A stretch of 23,438 nucleotides of DNA from Thermoplasmata archaeon (GTDB lineage Archaea; Thermoplasmatota; E2; DHVEG-1). The position numbers and the translations under genes are program-made. Each line of letters opens with the position of its first letter. Position 1 is the first letter of the stretch. Below are positions 7,116 to 14,537 of this stretch, one piece after another. The DNA is taken from positions 1-23,438 of the forward strand of contig DAOWFO010000009.1 in the NCBI GenBank assembly GCA_030637965.1. The letters run 5' to 3'. The notes below the pieces were generated by a model, which was not told the origin of the DNA, made no database searches, and saw nothing but the letters and a program-made list of their open reading frames with translations.

Positions 7116-8183
7116 ATGACGGATGGAAAAATTATTCATGTGGTAGGAACTGGAACTATTGGAGAACCATTAATTGGACTTCTTTGTGATGCTCAGAGAG
7201 ATTTAGAGATTGATGAGGTGACATTTTATAAACATTCTCCTAAACTAGTCGATAGGCCAAAGATAAAAGGTTTGATTAATAGGGGGGCTAATCTTGCTGT
7301 AAACAAGGATAAATTAAATGACTTTCAGGAGCTTGGAACAGAGCCAACATATAATGCTGAAGAAGCTATAAAGCGCGCGTCTGTTGTTATTGACTGTACA
7401 CCAAAAGGCACTGGATTAATGAATAAAGAGAAATATTACAATAAATATAAAAATAAAGTAAAGGGCTTCTTGGCGCAAGGATCTGAGTTTGGCTTTGGGA
7501 AAATGTATGCATTAGGTATCAATGATGAAACTATCGAACCTAGAGATAAATTTATCCACATTGTAAGTTGTAATACTCATAATATGGCTGTTCTAATCAA
7601 CACACTTGCAATTGAGAATAAAAAAAGTTATCTAAAAGAGGGGAAATTCCTTTGTATTAGAAGAGCAAATGATATCAGTCAGGTAAAAAGCTTTATCCCA
7701 TCCCCTGAAGTTGGTATTCATAATGATGAGCAAATGGGTACACATCATGCAAGAGATATATATCATCTCTACGAAACATTGGGAATAAAACTTAATGTTT
7801 TTTCAAGTGCTTTAAAACTAAATACGCAATATATGCATAGTATATGGTATGATATAAAACTTGATAAAAAGATAACAAAGGATGTTGCTATTCAACGATT
7901 TATGGACAATCCTCGGGTTGCAGTAACACAGAAAAAATCGGCTAATATGGTTTTTTCATTTGGTCGAGATCATGGCCATTATGGTAGAATTCTAAATCAA
8001 ACGGTTGCAGTTTTGCCCTCCATACATATATTGAATGAAAATGAGGTAATTGGATTCTGCTTTACACCTCAGGATGGAAATTCTTTGTTAAGCAGTATTT
8101 CGGCAGCTGAGCGTTTTTTATATCCAGATTCATATGAAGAAAAACTCAAATGTCTAGGGGCATTTCTTTTACAGGAAGTATAG
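7116..8183 (+). CDS. Divergent type II glyceraldehyde-3-phosphate dehydrogenase-like protein
   Basis: A 355-residue NAD(P)-dependent dehydrogenase of the archaeal GAPDH fold. The Rossmann start is VVGTGTIGEPL (residues 9-19) in place of the usual GYGTIGKRV. The catalytic cysteine lies in IVSCNTHNM (C152), where the archaeal enzymes have SCNTT, and GTHHARD (H210/H211) is the likely general-base histidine, matching SHHGPD in the family. VIDCTPKG (91-98) is also typical. The length is slightly above the usual 335-345. By homology it oxidises glyceraldehyde 3-phosphate to 1,3-bisphosphoglycerate, or does the reverse, in glycolysis and gluconeogenesis. The substitutions around the nucleotide loop and the active site make a different substrate possible. 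GGGGAG at 7101-7106 is a good ribosome binding site nine bases before the ATG. Confidence 0.85.
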   Translation: MTDGKIIHVVGTGTIGEPLIGLLCDAQRDLEIDEVTFYKHSPKLVDRPKIKGLINRGANLAVNKDKLNDFQELGTEPTYNAEEAIKRASVVIDCTPKGTGLMNKEKYYNKYKNKVKGFLAQGSEFGFGKMYALGINDETIEPRDKFIHIVSCNTHNMAVLINTLAIENKKSYLKEGKFLCIRRANDISQVKSFIPSPEVGIHNDEQMGTHHARDIYHLYETLGIKLNVFSSALKLNTQYMHSIWYDIKLDKKITKDVAIQRFMDNPRVAVTQKKSANMVFSFGRDHGHYGRILNQTVAVLPSIHILNENEVIGFCFTPQDGNSLLSSISAAERFLYPDSYEEKLKCLGAFLLQEV

Positions 8184-8269
8184 TCGTTTAGCCAGTAGAA
8201 AAGTTATTTTAATGATCCTTCAATTTGTGTTGATATATCCTTAATTATTATTAATTAAAGAATACAGAG

Positions 8270-9538
8270 ATGTTTAGGAAAATGGAAAATCATAGTAAAA
8301 CTATAAGAGATTCAATTCATGGAAATATTAAAATTGAAGGTATATTCCTAGAATTGTTAGATGCTCCAGAAATTCAACGTCTGCATAATGTTAAGCAATT
8401 AGGCCTTACACATTTGGTATTTCCAGGAGCTCACCATACTAGACTAGAGCACTCCCTAGGCGCTTATAAAATGGCTTGTAAAGCATCCGAGATGCTGAAA
8501 CTCGATGAAGATGAACGAGAACTCGTAATTTGTGCTGCTTTACTACATGATATAGGTCATGGCCCTTTTTCTCATACATTGGAATCTATACTAAGAAATT
8601 CCCTTAATGTTAACCATGTTGATTTAACTGAGAGACTTCTTTTTGGAGAATATGAAATTTTCGATTCAAGAGAAAAAAATTTTATAAATTCTAAAAGCGT
8701 TCATGAAATACTTAGTAAAAATAATATAAATCGTAGACAAGTAGCAAACATTATCAAGGGAAAAATGGCGGAGCGGCCATATTTAAGTCAACTTTTGGAT
8801 AGTTCAATAGATGTTGATCAATTAGATTATCTCATTCGTGATGCCTATTATACAGGTGTTGCATATGGTATGATTGATATCGAACGTTTTTTACAGACAT
8901 TGATTATTAATGATGGTCAATTGGCTATTGTTAGAAAAGGAGTTGGTGTAGTAGAGAATATCTTAATGGCAAGGACTTTAATGTATTCCTCAGTTTATTT
9001 TCATAAAACTGTTCGTATTGCAGAACTCATGCTTTCAAAATCTATTGAAATGATGCCTGATGTAAAACCGTTTGATTTTTTTAAGATGACAGATGCAGAA
9101 CTGGTAAATGATTTGAAAAATAAAGGCCCCTATCAAAATGAAATTATTACGTATTTAAAATATAGAATATTATTTAAGCAGGCTTTTATACTTACTCATC
9201 CCAATCTAGACGAACAGAAGAAGGAGATTATAAAAGATTTTGAAAATGTAAATATCAGAAAAGAGAAGGAAGAAGAAATTGAAGATACTTTAAACATACC
9301 ATATGGGCATGTAATTATTGATGCCCCGTATACAGAACTTCATCAAACAGAACCAAGGATAGATAAAACGGATATAAAAATTATTGATAAAAACGAACAG
9401 AAATCAATTGATGAATTTACCCCCGTAGCTGGAGCTGTTAGATCTAGATTGATTCCTGATTGGATTATTATGATTGTAACCGATGAAAAGTATAGAGATG
9501 TGTTATCAAAAAAAGTTGAAAAAATATTGTTCAGTTGA
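8270..9538 (+). CDS. HD-domain phosphohydrolase, SAMHD1/YwfO-like
   Basis: A 422-residue HD-superfamily metal-dependent hydrolase of the group that includes SAMHD1 and bacterial dNTP triphosphohydrolases (COG1078 type). Residues 11-20 give TIRDSIHGNI, the conserved N-terminal strand. The metal-site residues are H61 in TRLEHSLGAYKMA, H93-D94 in ALLHDIGHGPFSH and a distal Asp in SIDVDQLDYLIRD near 183. The C-terminal third is charged and probably helical. The likely activity is dephosphorylation of nucleotides, perhaps dNTPs, but the substrate cannot be read from the sequence. The ATG at 8270 or the one at 8282 could start it; the conserved region begins after both. It lies on the same strand as GAPDH, 86 bases away. 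Confidence 0.9.
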   Translation: MFRKMENHSKTIRDSIHGNIKIEGIFLELLDAPEIQRLHNVKQLGLTHLVFPGAHHTRLEHSLGAYKMACKASEMLKLDEDERELVICAALLHDIGHGPFSHTLESILRNSLNVNHVDLTERLLFGEYEIFDSREKNFINSKSVHEILSKNNINRRQVANIIKGKMAERPYLSQLLDSSIDVDQLDYLIRDAYYTGVAYGMIDIERFLQTLIINDGQLAIVRKGVGVVENILMARTLMYSSVYFHKTVRIAELMLSKSIEMMPDVKPFDFFKMTDAELVNDLKNKGPYQNEIITYLKYRILFKQAFILTHPNLDEQKKEIIKDFENVNIRKEKEEEIEDTLNIPYGHVIIDAPYTELHQTEPRIDKTDIKIIDKNEQKSIDEFTPVAGAVRSRLIPDWIIMIVTDEKYRDVLSKKVEKILFS

Positions 9539-9579
9539 GAGCGTTTTGTAATAAATTATTTATGTATTACATTACCGTA

Positions 9580-9590
9580 ATCCATATATG
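9580..9590 (+). promoter_or_regulatory. TATA element of the AsnRS transcript
   Basis: ATCCATATATGC is an A/T-rich TATA element whose expected transcription start is near 9610. That is a dozen bases ahead of the ATG at 9624, which supports 9624 and not 9664 as the natural AsnRS start. Confidence 0.4.
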
Positions 9591-9623
9591 CTACAATTAT
9601 ATCCTGATGTGAGTGGTTTTATT

Positions 9624-9680
9624 ATGTCGAAAACCTCGTGGATAAAGATAGTGGAAATACTAGATGAAAAAAAAAAATGA
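9624..9680 (+). other. Displaced N-terminus of AsnRS and A11 homopolymer
   Basis: The ATG at 9624 opens a short frame reading MSKTSWIKIVEILDEKKK, then TGA at 9678-9680. This matches the N-terminal helix of archaeal AsnRS (tryptophan, then KI-x-x-IL), which should run straight into the VNIRGW of the main ORF. The two frames are separated by a run of eleven adenines at 9667-9677. With ten adenines the frames join exactly. So either the run carries one extra A through mutation or assembly error, or polymerase/ribosome slippage restores the frame. Confidence 0.75.
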
Positions 9681-10935
9681 AAATACTGTTAATATCCGTG
9701 GTTGGATATATAGAACTCGCAGTAGTGGAAACATTGTTTTTGTGATCATTAGGGATGCAACAGGGATACTTCAGGCCACTATTAAAAAAGGTAACCTATC
9801 CGATAAAGATTTTGAAGATGCAAAAAAAGCACTGGTTGAATCTTCGATAGAGTTGGAAGGTTGTGTTAAGGAAGATAAAAGAGCTCCAGGAGGATATGAA
9901 CTCCAAGTTACGCGATTTAAAGTTATTCAGTTTGCAGAACCCTTTCCTATTGTAGAGGATCAAAGTCCAGAATTTCTTCTTGATCAAAGACATCTTTGGA
10001 TTCGTTCTCAGAAACTTACATCAGTACTTAAGGTTAGATCTACGGTTGTAGGCGCAATTCACAATTTTTTCAGGGAAAGAGGTTATTTTGAATTTGACGC
10101 CCCGATTTTACAACCAAATCAATGTGAGGGTGGTTCCACCCTTTTTAAAGTTAAATATTATGATAAAATAACGTATCTTGCTCAGACCTGGCAGCTTTAT
10201 GCTGAAGCTGCAGTTTTTTCGCTTGAGAAAATATATAACATGGGGCCGACTTTTCGTGCAGAAAAATCAAAGACATCTAGGCACCTATCTGAGTTCTGGA
10301 TGGCTGAGATGGAAGCAGCGTGGATGGATTTACATGATGTTATCGAGGTTGCCAAAGAAGAGGTTAAATTCATTCTAAATGATGTTATTAAAAACAATAT
10401 TTATGATCTCAATATATTAGGGCAAGATATTAAAAAATTGAAATATATTGCAAATTCTAATTTTCCAAATATTACATATACTAAAGCCATTGAAATCCTT
10501 AATGAAAAAGAAAATATGCAAGTTGAGTGGGGTAAGGATCTTAGAACAATTGAGGAAAATAAACTAATGAATCATTTTGATACGCCAGTAGTCATTACAA
10601 ATTATCCTAAAGAAATAATGGCATTCTATAAACCTAAAGATCCTAAAAATCCAAAAACAGCTCTTTGCTTTGATATGATTGCTCCAAAAGGTTATGGGGA
10701 AATCGTTGGTGGTTCACAACGAAGTGATGATATTCAATATATGAAAAAAAGACTTAAAGAAACAGGTGAAAGCATAGAAAACTATAATTGGTATTTTGAT
10801 CTCAGAAAATATGGATCAGTTCCACATTCTGGATATGGTCTCGGTGTTGAAAGGCTTGTTTCATGGATTTGTAATCTTGAAAATATTAAAGATGCAATTC
10901 CATTTCCACGAACAATGTTACGTTTTAGACCATAG
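9664..10935 (+). CDS. asnS: Asparaginyl-tRNA synthetase (archaeal type)
   Basis: Class IIb synthetase that charges tRNA-Asn with asparagine. The N-terminal OB-fold anticodon domain begins with VNIRGWIYRTRSSGNIVF (residues 9-26). Motif 2 lies in FRAEKSKTSRHLSEFW, the ATP/amino-acid region gives YGEIVGGSQR, and motif 3 is YGLGVERLVSW near the C-terminus. SEFWMAEMEAAWMDL and GGSQR favour AsnRS over archaeal AspRS, and the OB-fold argues against an asparagine synthetase A paralog. The annotated ATG at 9664 follows an in-frame TAG, and about 13 conserved N-terminal residues lie upstream in another frame (9624-9677), separated by an A11 run. The acylphosphatase gene starts 12 bases after the stop. 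With AsnRS and GlnRS both present, direct charging of both amides is possible. Confidence 0.93.
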   Translation: MKKKNENTVNIRGWIYRTRSSGNIVFVIIRDATGILQATIKKGNLSDKDFEDAKKALVESSIELEGCVKEDKRAPGGYELQVTRFKVIQFAEPFPIVEDQSPEFLLDQRHLWIRSQKLTSVLKVRSTVVGAIHNFFRERGYFEFDAPILQPNQCEGGSTLFKVKYYDKITYLAQTWQLYAEAAVFSLEKIYNMGPTFRAEKSKTSRHLSEFWMAEMEAAWMDLHDVIEVAKEEVKFILNDVIKNNIYDLNILGQDIKKLKYIANSNFPNITYTKAIEILNEKENMQVEWGKDLRTIEENKLMNHFDTPVVITNYPKEIMAFYKPKDPKNPKTALCFDMIAPKGYGEIVGGSQRSDDIQYMKKRLKETGESIENYNWYFDLRKYGSVPHSGYGLGVERLVSWICNLENIKDAIPFPRTMLRFRP

Positions 10936-10947
10936 GATGGTATTGTC

Positions 10948-11223
10948 ATGAGATTAAAAATCCATGTTATAATATCAGGTAAGGTCCAGGGAGTTTGGTT
11001 TAGAGTAAATACAAAAAATAAGGCAGAACAACTAAATTTAACTGGATGGGTACGAAATACATCTGATGGAAAAGTTGAAGCAATATTTGAGGGGGAAGAG
11101 AGAGATATAAATAAGATGATTAAATGGTGTTATGAAGGTCCACCTCTTGCAAATGTAAAAAATGTAAATGTAGAAACTAAATCTCAATTAAATGGTTTCC
11201 TTAGATTCGAAATAAAATATTAA
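10948..11223 (+). CDS. acyP: Acylphosphatase
   Basis: A 91-residue alpha/beta-sandwich enzyme that hydrolyses the carboxyl-phosphate bond of acylphosphates. The phosphate-binding loop GKVQGVWFR (11-19) supplies the catalytic Arg19, and TGWVRN (32-37) supplies the catalytic Asn37. Length and both motifs are standard. It starts 12 bases after asnS and probably shares its transcript. Its stop overlaps the tail of the macrodomain gene on the other strand by four bases, so the two genes converge. Confidence 0.95.
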   Translation: MRLKIHVIISGKVQGVWFRVNTKNKAEQLNLTGWVRNTSDGKVEAIFEGEERDINKMIKWCYEGPPLANVKNVNVETKSQLNGFLRFEIKY

Positions 11224-11705
11224 AAATATTTGTTGAAAGTATCTATTAATTCCTTATTTTTATCAATTATAATTATTGTCTCAAAAATGTCTTCAAATTC
11301 TTTTAGTATTTTAGTTAATGCTAGTGCAGCTTTTTCTGGTGAGATATTACCTACACCTGTGCCCATTCCAGGTATTGAGATGCAGCGACAACCTAAATTT
11401 TCTGCCAGTTTCAAAGCTGCATAGGTTGCCCTTTGAATATTTTTTACACTTGTTATCATTGCAGGTCTTTTCATTGTGGGGGCATGGATGACATATTTAC
11501 ATGGTAGGCTACCAGCTGTTGTTACAATAGCCTTACCTACAATAATTGGGGCTTTGCTAACAGCCTCTTTTTCAATCTCTTTACCCCCTACACGTTTTAT
11601 AGCCCCTGCTACTCCACCACCCATATATCCAAAAGAATTTGCAGGATTTATTATTGCATCACAATCAATTTGAGTGATATCACCTTGTTTGATAATAATA
11701 CTCAT
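11220..11705 (-). CDS. Macrodomain protein (ADP-ribose-binding/hydrolase)
   Basis: A stand-alone macrodomain of 161 residues. GDITQIDCDAIINPAN (8-23) holds the Asp and Asn that contact ADP-ribose, SFGYMGGGVAGAI (24-36) is the glycine-rich loop, and SIPGMGTGVGNIS near residue 112-124 is the phosphate-binding loop. Members bind or hydrolyse ADP-ribose, O-acetyl-ADP-ribose or ADP-ribosylated proteins; which one applies here is not visible. The gene follows the small coiled-coil gene by 11 bases on the same strand, so the pair looks like an operon. It converges with acylphosphatase with a four-base overlap. Confidence 0.93.
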   Translation of the reverse strand: MSIIIKQGDITQIDCDAIINPANSFGYMGGGVAGAIKRVGGKEIEKEAVSKAPIIVGKAIVTTAGSLPCKYVIHAPTMKRPAMITSVKNIQRATYAALKLAENLGCRCISIPGMGTGVGNISPEKAALALTKILKEFEDIFETIIIIDKNKELIDTFNKYF

Positions 11706-11716
11706 AATAACTAATT

Positions 11717-11986
11717 CTATTTCTTTTCTTTCTTTTTTAATTTTTTTTCCTTTTCCTTTTCCTCAATGTGTTTTTTTTCCTTTGTCATCATCCCTCTTAA
11801 AGTTCTCATCCTAGCATCCATTATTCTGATTTTATGATCAATTTTTCCCTTTTTAATATTGAACTGTCCCCTTGTAATCTCGTTAGAGTTTAATCTAACT
11901 TTTAAATCTTCAATTTTCTCTTTTTCTTTTTCAATATATTTTTCCCTTTTTGTAATGTTTTTTCCCAGTCGTTTTAGAAAACTCAT
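11717..11986 (-). CDS. Small Lys/Glu-rich coiled-coil protein
   Basis: An 89-residue, extremely charged protein with no recognised family. Almost the entire chain is Lys/Glu-rich and predicted helical; residues 14-35 and 60-89 have heptad-like hydrophobic spacing. The middle contains NSNEITRGQFNIKKGKID, which resembles the short-domain helix seen in SHOCT-like proteins (a loose similarity). GTGAGGT lies eight bases before the ATG at 11986, a good ribosome binding site, so the gene is likely translated. It sits 11 bases ahead of the macrodomain gene and probably shares its transcript. Function unknown. Confidence 0.7.
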   Translation of the reverse strand: MSFLKRLGKNITKREKYIEKEKEKIEDLKVRLNSNEITRGQFNIKKGKIDHKIRIMDARMRTLRGMMTKEKKHIEEKEKEKKLKKKEKK

Positions 11987-12310
11987 TTTATTTACCTCAC
12001 AGTTTTTTCAATATTTTTTTATATATTGTTTTTCTCATCCTAAATGCTAGATAAGGATTATTTTCTTTTTACCAATGTTCATTCATTTAATATATATATT
12101 ATCATACCTTCAAAGATACGTTTTTATATATGGAACTTCATGTTTCATGATATTGATATTCACATAGTTATTACCATTCCAAAACTACTTTGTGATTTAA
12201 ATAATTTTCATCCCAGAGATAATTTATTAACTAATCAAATTGATATTAAAAAGTGTTTAATAGAAAATATATTCATTAATTTTTTATGATATAACATATT
12301 TTAGAGTAGT
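11987..12310 (+). other. Intergenic region without a convincing gene
   Basis: This 324-base AT-rich stretch separates the divergent coiled-coil and ExoIII genes. It should hold both promoters. A frame of 81 codons at 12044-12289 is open, but it has no ribosome binding site, a very low-complexity Ile/Phe/Asn-rich product and no recognisable motif. I see no RNA gene or repeat. Confidence 0.6.
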
Positions 12311-13096
12311 ATGGATAAAATAAAAATTGCCACTTATAATGTCAATTCAATTCGTATAAGAACTCGTATTGTAATACCATGGATTGAAGAAAACAAACCT
12401 GAAATAATGTGCATGCAGGAAACAAAAGTAGCCAATGATAAGTTTCCCGTTAAAGATTTTGAGGAAATTGGATATAATATAATATTCAATGGTAGTAAAA
12501 CTGGGAGAAACGGTGTAGCAATATTATCTAAAGAAAAACCTAAAGAATATTTTTTTGGATTGCATAATGAACCAAAGGATGAAGATAGGTTAATAATGGC
12601 TGAATTTTCAAATTTTAAAATTATTAATACATATGTTCCTCAGGGATTTAAAATCGATACCGAAAAATATCAATATAAATTAAAATGGCTTTATAGATTG
12701 ATGGAATATTTTAATAATAATTTTTCGATGAATAAAGATGTTCTGTGGTGCGGCGATATTAACGTTGCACCAGAAGATATCGATATTCATAATCCAAAGA
12801 ATCAGAAAAATCATGTATGTTTTCATAAAGACGTTAAACAAGCATATGAAAAAATTAAATCTTTAGGATTTATAGATATTTTTAGAAAGTATCACCCTAG
12901 AGAACCAGGACAGTATACATTTTTTGACTATAGAGTAAGAGATTCAGTGAAACGGAATCTTGGTTGGAGAGTGGACCATATTCTTGCAACTAAAACAATG
13001 GCCGAGAAATCAAAATATTGTAATATTGACATAGAACCAAGATTGAAGGAGAGGCCTTCTGATCATACGATTCTTGTTGCAGAATTTAAAAAATGA
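12311..13096 (+). CDS. xth: Exonuclease III-family AP endonuclease
   Basis: A 261-residue EEP-fold nuclease that incises DNA 5' to abasic sites and trims 3' blocks in base excision repair. Landmarks are TYNVNSIR (8-15), MQETK with metal-binding Glu37 (35-39), NGVAIL, WCGDINVAP (catalytic Asp/Asn), GWRVDHILAT and the terminal SDHTILVAEF, which carries the catalytic His. Length is normal for ExoIII. There is no strong ribosome binding site ahead of the ATG. It faces the - strand DNA-damage block that ends at 13125. Together with the SRAP protein there, it gives two enzymes acting on abasic sites within 2 kb, one cutting and one shielding. Confidence 0.95.
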   Translation: MDKIKIATYNVNSIRIRTRIVIPWIEENKPEIMCMQETKVANDKFPVKDFEEIGYNIIFNGSKTGRNGVAILSKEKPKEYFFGLHNEPKDEDRLIMAEFSNFKIINTYVPQGFKIDTEKYQYKLKWLYRLMEYFNNNFSMNKDVLWCGDINVAPEDIDIHNPKNQKNHVCFHKDVKQAYEKIKSLGFIDIFRKYHPREPGQYTFFDYRVRDSVKRNLGWRVDHILATKTMAEKSKYCNIDIEPRLKERPSDHTILVAEFKK

Positions 13097-13124
13097 TTTT
13101 TTCATTTTGATTCAATTTTAATTT

Positions 13125-13489
13125 TTAAGCGGTTTCAATAAATAGTTTTTCTCCAAAACATTCGACAGCTGTCAATATCTTTTTATTCAGTTTATTGGCA
13201 ATATTCCATATCTCTTTTGTCCTATCTCGAAATCTCTTTTCACGAGTTAAATAGTGATCAAAATGATAATGAGAAATAGTGAGAATATCTACCTTTTACA
13301 AGCTTCTTTGATTAATTCTGTTCCCATATTAAACCATTCATTCTTCTGAGTTGATGCATCTGGAAAGGAGGTATGCATTATCGCTATCCTGGGGTCAAGA
13401 ACCATTGATATATCAGGTGTTTCTACAAGGATGGCTTCAGATTTTACACCTATTGAATCGAACCAGAGGGGCTTAAATGAAAGTGACAT
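13125..13489 (-). pseudogene. Decayed UPF0282 (COG2248) metallo-beta-lactamase-fold hydrolase
   Basis: Remnant of an archaeal MBL-fold hydrolase that is normally about 300 residues. The N-terminal part, from the Met codon at 13489 (MSLSFKPLWFDSIGVKS), matches the family start, and the open frame extends upstream to 13570, overlapping the SRAP gene. The frame stops at 13289-13291, but a one-base shift in the short A-run at about 13293-13297 continues into VDILTISHYHFDHY, the HxHxDH metal motif (13254-13271). Directly after this motif the sequence reads LTREKRFRD and later ILTAVECFGEKLFIET, which resembles the family's C-terminus (DHH-x-x-RDKR ... TAAE-x-x-G). The middle of about 170 residues is missing. 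So there is an internal deletion that seems to join two DH motifs, plus a frameshift. The family comparison is from memory. Confidence 0.75.
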
Positions 13490-13529
13490 AGAATCCAATA
13501 TTTTTTTTGAAAATATATCTTTTATGAAT

Positions 13530-14261
13530 CTAATCCATACCTTTGAGTTCTGGGTAATTATATGGTTCAATAATCTCTGGAATATTTTTGTCTCTTGTTT
13601 TACTTGTGATTAATCTGGAAATAGTATATGCTTCCATTTTCTCATCAGGATAAGAAATAAGAAAACTTTTGATTTCATCTTCACTTAGGGTATTATCTAA
13701 CCATCTTCTTTGAGTTTTCCATGGTAGTATAACCGGCATTCTTTTCTTCTTATTATGAATTTTTCTTAACAGGTTATTTGGCTCACAAGTGATAATAGAA
13801 TAGGTATAAAATTTTTCTTCTGTTTCAGGATTTTTCCAACTGTCCCATATCCCAGCAAAAGAAAACCATTTTTTATCTTTTAAACGAATATAGTAGGGAT
13901 AGTTTTTCCTCAAAATATATCTCCACTCAAAAAAACCACTAGCAGGAACTAGGCATCTCTTTTGCTTTATTGAGTTTCTATAACTTGGTTTTTCAAATAA
14001 AGTTTCTGCACGAGCATTCATTGTCTGATTTCTAATTTTTTCAGCATCTTCAATTTTTTTCACCCAAAATGGAATCAAACCCCAATGAAACATCTGGAAT
14101 TGATACGGATTTTCATTGCTTATAACTGGCATTTTTGGTAAAGAAAAGGAATTGATGGTATAATAACTTGACATTTTATTCTTTTGAGTTTGATCAACTC
14201 CATATGTTTTCTCGAAATCCCTCTGATTCCTATAAATAATCAGACTGTAATTATAACACAT
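13530..14261 (-). CDS. SRAP-domain protein (HMCES/YedK-like)
   Basis: A 243-residue SRAP protein. Family members form a covalent thiazolidine link between Cys2 and an abasic site in single-stranded DNA, which protects it during replication. Cys2 is exposed once Met1 is removed (MCYNYS). NARAET lies at 82-87, VPASGFFEWR at 105-114 with the catalytic Glu112, and IHNKKKRMPVILP at 168-180 with His169. The WGLIPFW substrate loop is at 60-66. Length is typical. The 47-residue Cys-rich peptide is 25 bases upstream on the same strand and polB2 is upstream of that; the decayed MBL gene lies just after it. In bacteria SRAP genes often occur in SOS operons with translesion polymerases, which fits this setting. 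Confidence 0.95.
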   Translation of the reverse strand: MCYNYSLIIYRNQRDFEKTYGVDQTQKNKMSSYYTINSFSLPKMPVISNENPYQFQMFHWGLIPFWVKKIEDAEKIRNQTMNARAETLFEKPSYRNSIKQKRCLVPASGFFEWRYILRKNYPYYIRLKDKKWFSFAGIWDSWKNPETEEKFYTYSIITCEPNNLLRKIHNKKKRMPVILPWKTQRRWLDNTLSEDEIKSFLISYPDEKMEAYTISRLITSKTRDKNIPEIIEPYNYPELKGMD

Positions 14262-14286
14262 ATTTAGTTATCTATCATTAAAAGAG

Positions 14287-14430
14287 TTATTTATATAAAA
14301 ACATATTCAGCGCCTCTCTTATACAATCATTGCAATATTCGTTATAACCATTAATACATGTGTTCCCTCTGAAAAATTTGAATATCGGTTTATATTGTTT
14401 ACATTTCTTACATGCCAATTTAAGTACCAT
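14287..14430 (-). CDS. 47-residue Cys-rich putative zinc-binding peptide
   Basis: A small gene upstream of the SRAP gene on the same strand. The product starts MVLKLACKKCKQYKPIF and contains a CxxC at residues 7-10, a single Cys at 25 and a second CxxC near 33-36 (YCNDCIRE), an arrangement that suggests a zinc finger. It ends with a short hydrophobic tail. An AGGAG box lies about 20 bases upstream and is better placed for a nine-codon frame that overlaps this start by four bases, so translation may be coupled. No family is recognised. It is 25 bases ahead of the SRAP gene and 107 bases after polB2. Confidence 0.6.
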   Translation of the reverse strand: MVLKLACKKCKQYKPIFKFFRGNTCINGYNEYCNDCIREALNMFLYK

Positions 14431-14537
14431 ATTTATACACACTAAATTTCATTTTCTCCTATAATTTCTATTACAATTCGACGTGTTTATTTGGTTTTTG
14501 CCTTCAATATCTGTGATACATTCCTCTTTTCTTTATA

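Noticed and set aside
9664..10935. Possible archaeal AspRS or asparagine synthetase A-like paralog
   Set aside because: The OB-fold domain is present, and the EFW-x-AEMEAAW and GGSQR blocks fit AsnRS best.
12044..12289. An 81-codon + strand frame before the ExoIII gene
   Set aside because: Low-complexity Ile/Phe/Asn-rich product, no ribosome binding site and no motif; most likely chance in AT-rich DNA.
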